A DNA stretch of 64,000 nt. Origin: Carallia brachiata (Eukaryota; Streptophyta; Magnoliopsida; Malpighiales; Rhizophoraceae). Below the pieces are notes generated by a model, which was not told the DNA's origin, did not search any database, and worked only from the letters and a program-made list of their open reading frames with translations. Shown here one piece after another: positions 56,265 through 64,000 of this stretch. The stretch spans positions 5,675,435 through 5,739,434 of the forward strand of contig JADCRB010000066.1 of the NCBI GenBank assembly GCA_021464245.1, in the 5' to 3' direction. The translations under genes were made by a program, and so were the position numbers. Every line of letters begins with the position of its first letter. The stretch's first letter is position 1.

Positions 56265-57310
56265 ATGGCAGGTGGTTTGGGTCTTGATGCAGTTCGTGTC
56301 TGCATAGCCAAGCTTTTTGAGATACTTGGCGATCTTTCAGAGGATCCAAATTTCACCATGTTCTAAACTTTGGCGCTCCATCAGAAGTATATAATCGATC
56401 TGCAGCGACAACATGAGGTGGTGCCTCTTCAAACACACTTTTTGGCTTGATGAGATGGTAGTAAAATAGCCATCCTCAAGAAGGCTGTAGCCTCTCAACC
56501 AGGCAGAGATGTTATGGTTGGCTCGACCAAGATGAAGGTGTGGAGCTTAAAGCCTTCAAGGAAGCAAGGGATGCCACGGATTAAGAATTTTCTATGAGAC
56601 ATGGAACAGTATTTCAAGGCTGTCCGAGTGCTAGATGACAAGAAGGTCAATCTGACCACGTGTATCTAGCCAAGGACACCAAGCTGTGGTGGCAGACTCA
56701 GTTGGATGACAATGGAAGTGCAAGTCTAAGATCGAGATGTGGGAGAGCCTAAAAAGGAGTTGAAGGACCAGTTTTTCCTTGTAATAGTCATGGGTTGCGA
56801 GAGAATCCTGAAGAAGTTGAAGCAAAATGGCACAGTACTTGACTATATGAAGGAATTCAGTTCCTTGATGCTTGACATCCAGAATATGTCGATGAGGACA
56901 AGCTTTCAACTTCCCTTCCAGTCTACAACCCTAGGCTCAATTCGAGCTTAGAAGGCAAGGTGTGAAGGACCTACATTACGCAATGGTTACTGCAAATGGT
57001 TTAGTTGATTTTTGGATCAACAAGTCCTCTGATTTAGATGCTAGGAAGTAGCCCAAGGATAAGGCCAAAAAGAAGAAGAAGGGCAAGAAGGGTAAGTACA
57101 ATGGTGGTGGCAAGGATAAAGGCACAGTTGTCTACCAAGAACAAGATAAAGGCAAGTCTAACTTTGGTTGTTTCATCTATAATGGACCACGCAAGGCAAA
57201 AGAGTGTCCAAAGAGGGAGAAGTTAAGTGCCATAGTTGCTGAGGAGAGTGGCAGAAGCAACATCTCAGATGATGTTAGCGCCTCTCGGGTCAATCCTCTT
57301 TAGTTGGTGA
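56265..57310 (+). pseudogene. Gag of chromovirus F, heavily broken
   Basis: The start ATGGCAGGTGGT (MAGG type) is at 56265. The Gag core is recognisable in pieces (DMEQYFKAV, LWWQTQLDD, DYMKEFSSLMLDIQNMS at 56820-56890). The zinc knuckle has lost two ligands: CFIYNGPRKAKEC, with Tyr for the second Cys and Arg for the His. Frameshifts occur near 56520, 56590, 56720 and 56910. Confidence 0.85.
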
Positions 57311-57760
57311 GTGCTGTGCAAGCTGGACATGCCCCATAATTCGGCCTGATGTATGTGAAGATTGGGCTCAGTAATAAGGAGTTGATGGTGATGGATGACA
57401 CGTGTGCTACCCACAACTTCGTTGCTAAGAGGATGGTGGAGTCATTGGCTCTAAAAGTCACCAAAACTAGAAGTCGAATGAAGGCATTCATCTTAGCAGC
57501 TCGGGAGGTGCTTGGCATGGCATTAGGTGTGGAGATAACTATTGGTACTTGGTTTGGTAAACTTAACTTCACTATGGTGCCTTTAGATGATTTTGATATA
57601 ATACTGGAGTTGATTTCTTTGTGAGTGCAAAAGTTGCTTTGTTGGCTCACTCGGGTGGTCTCATGAGCATGCATGAGGATCATCCATGTTATGTTTCTGA
57701 AATATTCACTCCCTTTTCCAGTGTTGGTGGGAAGTCGGGTAGTATGCTATTAGCTATGAA
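57311..57760 (+). pseudogene. Protease of chromovirus F
   Basis: The frame 57349-57624 carries MVMDDTCATHNFVAKRMVES. The active site DTG is DTC, so the enzyme would be dead even without the frameshift near 57612, where one base is missing in ILGVDFF. The following part (SAKVALLAHSGGLMSMHEDHPC) is in another frame. Confidence 0.87.
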
Positions 57761-58780
57761 GGTGAAGTGTGGTCTGAAGAAGGGAGCAGTCACCTACCTT
57801 GTAGCTTTGATGGAGATCAAAGAAGGCGTTGTTGCGGAGGTGCCTAATAGTTTTGCAGATCTGTTGGGTGAGTTCAATGATGTGATGCCTCTCGAACTCC
57901 CCAAATGTCTTCTCCTGAAGTGTGCCACTGACCACAAGATCAATTCGGTGCCTGGTTCCAAACCACCAGCACAAGCTCCATACCGCATGAGTCTGCTAGA
58001 GTTAGCAGAACTAAGGAAGCAGTTGACGGAGTTGCTGGATGTACGCCTAATTCAGCCCTCCAAAGAGCTATATGGTGCCCTAGTATTATTTTAGATGGCT
58101 CCCTACAGATGTGTGTAGATTACAGGGAATTAAACAAAGTAACAGTGAAGAATAAGTATTCTATTCCATTGATTGCTGACTTGTTCGATAGACTGGCCAG
58201 AGCCTCATATTTCACCAAGCTGGATATGCGGTCTGGATATTAGCAGGTCAGAATTACTGAAGGAGATGAAGGGAAAATGACATGCATCACTTGCTATAGC
58301 TCTTACAAATTCCTAGTGATGTCATTCAATTGGCTAATGCCCCTGCTACTTTTTGTAATTTGATGAATCATGTATTTCATGACTTTATTGATCATTTTGT
58401 GGTCATTTGTCTTGATGATATTTTTGTATATAGTGAGTCCCTCGAGGATCACTTGTCCCACCTGAGGTTGGTGTTGTCTAGGTTGAGAGAGCACCATTTA
58501 TATGTAAAGAAAAAAAAGTGTGAGTTTGATCAGTGATAGATTATATTCTTGGGGTATAGGGCAAGTCAAGGGAACGTAAAAATGGATCAGAGAAAAGTCT
58601 AGGTAATAGTGGAGTGGTAACCCCCTAAAAAAGTGTCGGAGCTGAGGTCTTTTCTTGGCTTGTCTAACTACTATAGGAAGTTCGTGCAGGGTTACTCCAA
58701 AAAGGTGGCCCCATCAAAAGACTTGCTAAAAAGGGTAGACCATAGAGGTGGACCATAGATTGTTAGGAAGTCTTTGACAA
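57761..58780 (+). pseudogene. Reverse transcriptase of chromovirus F
   Basis: The frame 57621-58094 covers the template-entry region ([36 protein letters not shown]). After a deletion near 58092, the rest has [26 protein letters not shown], and [23 protein letters not shown] (58400-58470), where the catalytic YLDD is CLDD. Stops include TGG to TAG in GYW. It is a relic. Confidence 0.87.
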
Positions 58781-59136
58781 GTTGAAGGTAGCAATGTCCA
58801 CGGAGTTGGTCCTGAGGCTGCCAGACTTCGAGTTGCCTTTTTTGGTACTGATTGACGTCCTAGAGAAAGCCATTGGAGGGGTGTTGGTGCAAGAAGACCA
58901 CCCTATTTCCTATGAGAGCTAGAAACTCAATAAAGCAGAGCAGTAGTACTTGGCTCATAAGAAGGAAATGCTTGTAGTGGTGCATTGTCTTTGCACTTGG
59001 AGGGTGTACTTGCTGGGTACCAGGTTCGTGGTTCAGACCGACAATGTGGCAAACACATTCTTTCACACTCAGAAAAAGCTTTCTGCACGATAACCTCAGT
59101 GGTAGGAGTTCTTGTTTAAGTATGATTTCACGTGGG
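58781..59136 (+). pseudogene. RNase H fragment of chromovirus F
   Basis: [31 protein letters not shown] and YES-stop-KL are readable, with TAG at the CAG of ESQKL and at TGG of EQWY. After VYLLGTRFVVQTDNVANTFFHTQKKLS the frame reaches a break at about 59136, where 18S sequence starts (GATGGGGGACGGGTAGTGTGT). Confidence 0.83.
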
Positions 59137-59619
59137 TAAGGATGGGGGACGGGTAGTGTGTACAAAGGGCGGGGTTGTAGTCAACACGAGCTTATATCTC
59201 ACACTTACTAGGAATTCCTCAATGAAGAGCAACAATTGTAATGATCTATCCCCATCATGACGAAATTTCAAAGATTACCCAGGCCTGTCGGCCAAGGCTA
59301 TGGTCCAATTGAATACATCAGTGTAGCACTCAGGCGGCTTAGAAAATCTAAGGGCATCATAGACCTGTTATTGCCTCAAACTTCCTTAGCCTAGAAATCC
59401 ATAGTCCCTCTAAGAAGCTAGCCACAGAGGATCACCTCTGCATAGATAGTTAGCAGGCTGAGGTCTTGTTCGTTAACGAAATTAACCAAACAAATCACTC
59501 CACCAACTAAGAATGGCCATGCCCCACCACCCATAGAATCAAGAAAGAGCTCTCAATCTGTCAATCCTTACTATGTTTGGACCTGGTAAGTTTCCCCGTG
59601 TCGAGTCAAATTAAGCTGC

Positions 59620-59656
<37 letters not shown>

Positions 59657-59820
59657 CTAAGTTACAGCCTTGCGACCATACTTCCCTTGGAACCCCAAGA
59701 CTTTGATTTCTCATAAGGCACCGGTGGAGTCTTAAAAGCAACTTCTACCAATCCCTTGTTGGCATCATTTATGGTTGAGACTATAATGGTTTTTGATCAT
59801 CTTTGACCGCCCAACTTTCA

Positions 59821-59895
<75 letters not shown>

Positions 59896-60456
59896 CTGAC
59901 TATGAAATACGAATGCCCCCGACTGTCCCTGTGAATCATTACTCTGATCCTGAAGGCCAAAAAATAGGATCAAAATCCTATGATGTTATCCCATGCTAAT
60001 GTATCCAGAGCATAAGCTTGCTTTGAGCACTCTAATTTCTTCAAAGTAACAACACCGGAGGCACAACTAAGCCAATTAAGGCCAGAAGCACATCGCCGAT
60101 AGAAGGGATGAGGTGAAAGGTGCACACCAAAAGACAGACCGATCAACCCATCCCAAGGTCCAACTACGAGCTTTTTAACTGCAACAACTTAAATATATGC
60201 TATTGCAGTTGGAATTACCGCGGCTGCTGGCACTAGACTTGCCCTCCAATGGATCCTCGTTAAGGGATTTAGATTGTGCTCCTTCCAATTACTAGACTCG
60301 TAAGAGCTCGGTATTGTTATTTATTGTCACTACCTCCCTGTGTCAGGATTGGATAATTTGCATGCCTACTGCCTTCCTTGGATGTGGTAGCCGTTTCTCA
60401 AGCTCCATCTCTGAAATTGAACCCTAATTCCTGTTACTTGTCACCACTATGGTAGG
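59137..60456 (-). rRNA. 18S rRNA segment (~1320 nt) up to the insertion site
   Basis: Reverse complement of 18S from about 130 nt before its 3' end to the chromovirus insertion site at 60456 (ATGGTAGG|TGTCAC). It includes GGAATTGACGGAAGGGC near 59645. It is less mutated than the copy at 53941-55407. The LTR end of copy G follows directly. Confidence 0.93.
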
Positions 60457-61307
60457 TGTCACAAGGCTAATTTTCTCACTCAAAATTTTGCCTTATGATG
60501 GCACTAAGTCACACTTAGTCTCAGCCAACTGGCACACACAAGGATTTCACAATGGAACTTTGTAAGTAGGCACACAACTCACACACTCAAAAGAGACACA
60601 AGAGCATATAGGGAACCTTTCCCAACCTTTATTACTTTAACTTAAAGTAATACAAAGGAACAGCCACTGAACTCTAGACAGTTTTCACTCTTTCTCGCTC
60701 AATGATTTCTCTCTTACTAGTACAAATGACAAACCCATAGGGTCTATATATAGCTGACACCCTAGCTATCAAGGGCTTGGAGATAAACATTATCCCCCAC
60801 AATCTCTATCATGGCTGATCATCCTCTTCCCATGATCTTATCCATGACTTGATCTTGATAAGCCTTATCTCCCACGATCATCCATCACTTGATCTCGATA
60901 AGCCTTATCTACCCACGATCCGTAGCGATGCGCGATCAGATGAGCATTATCCCAGTGCTCGACCTACTGGATTAAGCCACACACACATGTCCCCATGTTC
61001 TACACGTCGTAGGCGAGTCGGTGCCAGTCAATGCCATGCAGACTTGGCCAAGACCCAGTCTCATGTTTTGGGCTTCTTAGCCGAAGCCCATAGCCCATCT
61101 GATGGAGGCCACGAACATGTAGCCTAGCATATTTTGTCCAGCCCCAACCTTGGTTCACACTGGTACCCACATGTAGGCTCTTGCCTACGCAAACCCTCTC
61201 AGCTTTCATCTTGCCTCAAGGAGTGCCCAGCCACTCCAAAATCCAATGCTAAGAATTGGTGCAAGGTGCCACTAACTCCAGCATGCTAAGTGTTCAAGGG
61301 ACTAACA
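60457..61307 (-). repeat. 3' LTR of chromovirus G (851 bp)
   Basis: On the minus strand it starts TGTTAGTCCCTTG at 61307 and ends TTGTGACA at 60457. The TATA element (TATATATAG at 60743-60752) and the U3 GATAAGGCTTATC blocks are present. The left flank is 18S ending GTAGG. Confidence 0.9.
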
Positions 61308-61771
61308 AACCACCCCCACTTGTTGAAGCCAACATCGTCATTGGTAGGGTTGAAAGGTAGTCTTCCACCTGCTTCTCAAACTGCCATAGAGTCACATCTT
61401 TTTCCTAGCTTACCTCGCTGTCTGTGGCATTCTTCCACTTCACCAAGTACTCAAACTGCCTGTTCTTCTTACTTTGCCCATGCGTTCAGTAGTCCATGAT
61501 TCTCTCCACTTCACGCTGGAACTCAGTTCTGGTTGCAGGCGGTGCACGCCGGGCTTGTTTCCTTGAAGGCTCATTGCCCACTTCCTCGTAGAAGGGCTTC
61601 AAGAAGCTCAAGTGTAAGGTTGGATATACCTACAATCTTTTTGGAAATTGCAACTTGTATGCAACGTTGCAAACTTTCTTCTCCACTGTGAAGGGACCGT
61701 CATACTTTGGAACCAGCCCACGATGCACTGACTTGCTGTTGATCTCCTTCCAAATTTAGGGAGTAAGTTTA
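61308..61771 (-). pseudogene. Polypurine tract, chromodomain and integrase tail of chromovirus G
   Basis: Next to the LTR is the purine tract AGTGGGGGTGG (61310-61320). Further in, the minus strand gives VERIMDY-stop, HGQSKKNRQFEYLVKWKNATDSEVS-stop and KDVTLWQFEKQVE, the chromodomain with two stops. The expected SWEKD has TAG for TGG. Upstream of it is the linker to the integrase C-terminus, matching 18546-18780 of copy D. Confidence 0.82.
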
Positions 61772-63904
61772 TATTCGAGCGTGCAAGGAGTATACTTTTG
61801 TTGTTCAACTTTTCACCTTTTATCCTCTTGCAGGCAAGAAGCCTACTTTTGTTGTTGTTGTCGTCTTGCCTTTTATACTCAGTCTGGCAAGGAGTACACT
61901 TTTGTTGTTGTAGTTGTCGTTTTTTATACTCTTGTGGGCAAGGAGTCTGCTTTTGTTGTTGTTGCTGTCTTGCCTTTTATGCTCGTTCGGGCTAGGTGTC
62001 TGCTTTGATGTTGTTATCGTCTCGCTTTTTATACTCATGTAGGCAAAGAGCATACTTTTTTTGTTGTACTTTTAACCTTTTATACTCTTACGGGCAAGGA
62101 GTCTGATTTTGTTGTTGTTGCCATCTCGCTTTTTATACTTGTGCAGGCAGGGAGTCTGGTTTTGTTGCTGCTATCGTCTTACCATTTATACTTGTGCAGG
62201 TAAGGATTGTACTTTTGTTGTTGTACAGTTTGCTTTTTATACTCGTGTGGGCAAGCGATCTGGTTTTGTTGATGTTACCCTCTCGCCCTTTATACTCATG
62301 CAGGCAAGGCGTATGCTTTGATATTGCCAAGTCGCCTTTTCTAGTCAAGCTGGCAGCGAGTATGCTTTTCTTATTGTTGCTATCTTGCCTTTTATATTCG
62401 TACGGGCGAGGACTCTGGTTTTGTTGTTGTTGCCATGTTGCCATTTATTCTCGTGCGAGCAAGCAGCATGCTTTGTTGCTGTCGTCTCGCCTTTCATACT
62501 ATTGTCGGTAAGGAGTCTACGTTTGTTGTTGTTGCTGTCTAGGCTTTTAACTTGTGTGGGCTAGGAGTCTATTTTACTGTAGTCACTGTCTCTCCTTTTA
62601 TACTTGTGCAAGCAAATAGTATACCTTTGTTGTTGTACTTTTTGCCTTTTATACTTTGCGGGCAAAGAGTCTACTTTTGCTGGTGTTACTGTCTCGACTT
62701 TCATGTTCGTGCGGGTAAGGAGTCTGATTTTATTGTTGTCTACTTATGCTTTGTTGTTGCTATCTCATCTTTTATACTCATGTGGAAAAGAGTCTGCTTT
62801 TGTTGTTGGTGTTGTTTAGCATTTTCACTTGTGCAGGCTAAGAGTCTGTTTTGCTGTGGTTACTATCTCTCCTTTTTAATCATGCAGGCAAGGAGTATAC
62901 TTTAGTTGTTTTACTTTTCGTTTTATGCTCTTGCAAGCAAGGAGTCTACTTTTGCTACTGCTGCCGTCTCAACTTTTATGCTCGTGCAGACAAAGAGTTG
63001 GGTTTTGTTGTTGTACTTGTCGCCTTTTTTACTCTTCGGGAAGAGTCTGATTTTGCTGTTATTGCTGTCTCGCCTTTTACAATCGTGCGGTTTATGCTAT
63101 TGTTCCCGTCTTACCTTTTATACTTATATGGGCATTAAGTATGCTTTTGTTGTTGGACTTTTACCTTTTATACTATTGCGGCCAACGATTCTGCTTTAGT
63201 TGTTGTTGCTGTATCGCTTTTTATACTCGTGCTGGCAAAGATACTAGTTTTGTTGTTGTTACCAACTCGCCTTTTATACTCATGTGGGCAAAGACCTTCT
63301 TTGCTAATGTCGTCTCACCTTTTATACTCGTGCAAGTAAGGAGCATGCTTTGTTGTTGCCGCCTCGCCTTTTATGCTCTTGCGGGCAAGGAGTGTGCTTT
63401 GCTGTTGCTGTCTCGCCTTTTATACTTGTGCATGCAAGGAGTATGCATTTGTTGTTGTTGTCGTCTTGCCTTTTACGCTCGCACTGCTAAGGAGTCTACT
63501 TTTGTTGCAGTTGTCATCTCGCCTTTTATAGTCGTACAGGTAAGGAGCATGCTTTATTGTGGTCGTCTCACCTTTTATACTTGTGCGAGCAAGGAGTATA
63601 CAGTTGTTGTTGCTGTCTCACCTTTTATACTTATGCGGGCAAGGGGACTGGTTTTGTTGTTGTTGCTGACTCGCCTTTTATATTTACGCTGGCTAAGAGC
63701 ACGCTTTGTTGTTGCTGTCTTGCATTTTACACTCGTGCGACCAAGGAGTTTGCTTTGTTACTGCCGTCTCGCCTTTTATACTCGCATGGGCAAGGAATCT
63801 GCTTCTGTTGTTGTTGTCCTCTCGCCTTTTATACTCAGTCGAGTAAGGAGTATACTTTTGTTGTGTACTTATTATCTTTTATACTTTTGCAGGCAAGGAG
63901 TCAT
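61772..63904 (+). repeat. Satellite array 3, ~2.1 kb
   Basis: About 42 monomers of the same satellite, G+T-rich strand again on plus. Parts match arrays 1 and 2 in order, for example 62880-63015 with 4850-4990 and 34385-34530 (the block ending GTTGTTGTACTTGTCGCC). It lies between chromovirus G and copia fragment 2. The reading frame of 261 codons at 63141-63926 follows the monomer and is not a gene. Confidence 0.92.
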
Positions 63905-64000
63905 TCTAATGTCTGTGGTCCTTTGAAGGTACGCTCACTTAGTGGTGCTCTTGATTTTGTGACTTTTATTGATGATCACTCTAAGAGGCATTGGGTCGAT
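63905..64000 (+). mobile_element. Ty1/copia integrase fragment 2, running off the window
   Basis: The plus strand reads SNVCGPLKVRSLSGALDFVTFIDDHSKRHWVD, split here as SNVCGPLKVRSLSG and FVTFIDDHSKRHWVD. It is the same copia family and region as 32285-32385 (minus), with the first catalytic Asp (SDVCG) changed to Asn. The break with satellite is at the bases coding this Asp. Confidence 0.88.

Larger units (their letters stand above)
55408..59136 (+). mobile_element. Chromovirus copy F (plus strand): 5' LTR, gag, protease, RT, RNase H
   Basis: This is a plus-strand element inserted at the same 18S nucleotide as A, B, D and G but in the opposite orientation. It runs from the 5' LTR (55408-56238) to RNase H and is cut at about 59136 by 18S sequence. 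It is the most mutated copy, with dozens of stops and frameshifts. Confidence 0.92.
60457..61771 (-). mobile_element. Chromovirus copy G: 3' LTR, chromodomain, integrase end
   Basis: This is the 3' end of a minus-strand element: LTR (60457-61307), polypurine tract, chromodomain, and the start of the integrase C-terminal region. It is cut at about 61771 (GGGAGTAAGTTT|ATATTCG), where satellite begins. It sits at the left side of the 18S target, so it supplies the left junction that matches the right junctions of A, B and D. Confidence 0.92.

Noticed and set aside
3774..63904. Centromeric satellite with a CENP-B-like box
   Set aside because: CTCGTGCGGGCA has some resemblance to part of the box, but the required TTCG...A..CGGG spacing is absent, and the 50-bp monomer and rDNA setting do not favour a centromere.
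1..64000. tRNA genes, 5S rRNA genes, telomere repeats or organelle DNA
   Set aside because: I scanned for tRNA and 5S internal promoter patterns, TTTAGGG runs and known chloroplast gene motifs by eye and found none that held up; the TGGTATCAGAGC sites are primer sites of retrotransposons.

Overview
This is nuclear plant DNA, not a prokaryotic or viral window. The 18S, 5.8S and 26S rRNA sequences are angiosperm-like, with short ITS1 and ITS2 of about 200-250 bp. The retrotransposons are plant-type and use an initiator-tRNA-Met primer site. I found no intact host protein gene. Everything I can support is degenerate repeat DNA: rDNA pseudogenes, LTR retrotransposons and a satellite, joined as a mosaic. 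I cannot name the species.

Layout: 1-3553 is the 5' half of a minus-strand Ty3/gypsy chromovirus (copy A) with its 5' LTR. 3554-3773 is an 18S scrap. 3774-9746 is a tandem satellite with monomers of about 49-55 bp. 9747-11712 is chromovirus copy B (gag and 5' LTR). 11713-14970 is rDNA unit R1 (18S 5' end, ETS/IGS, 26S 3' part). 14971-18326 is chromovirus copy C. 17447-23675 is the only end-to-end chromovirus (copy D), which shares an LTR with C. 23676-32045 is rDNA unit R2, the most complete one (18S 5' end, ETS, IGS, 26S, ITS2, 5.8S, ITS1, 18S 3' end). 32046-32745 is a Ty1/copia integrase fragment. 32746-44505 is a large satellite array. 44506-46260 is a plus-strand chromovirus fragment (copy E). 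46261-50486 is rDNA unit R3. 50487-55407 is rDNA unit R4. 55408-59136 is a plus-strand chromovirus (copy F). 59137-60456 is more 18S. 60457-61771 is the 3' end of a minus-strand chromovirus (copy G). 61772-63904 is satellite. 63905-64000 is a second piece of the same copia integrase.

How the parts relate: all rDNA pieces lie in the same orientation (transcribed right to left), and the G+T-rich satellite strand is always the plus strand. Five chromovirus LTR ends (A, B, D, F, G) abut the same nucleotide of the 18S gene and share a 5-bp target-site duplication, GTAGG. The window is therefore best read as the decayed descendants of an 18S gene carrying a chromovirus, multiplied and rearranged together with a satellite. 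Copy F sits at the same 18S site in the opposite orientation.

Nothing here looks functional. Every copy of the 26S sarcin-ricin loop is mutated. The 26S genes carry deletions, one of them shared by two units. The gag-pol frames are broken, mostly by CAG-to-TAG changes that fit methylcytosine decay. The long hydrophobic reading frames in the satellite follow from a monomer that has no stop trinucleotide on its plus strand; I do not treat them as genes. Boundaries between rDNA, element and satellite segments were placed by eye, and most should be good to within about 5-15 bp.
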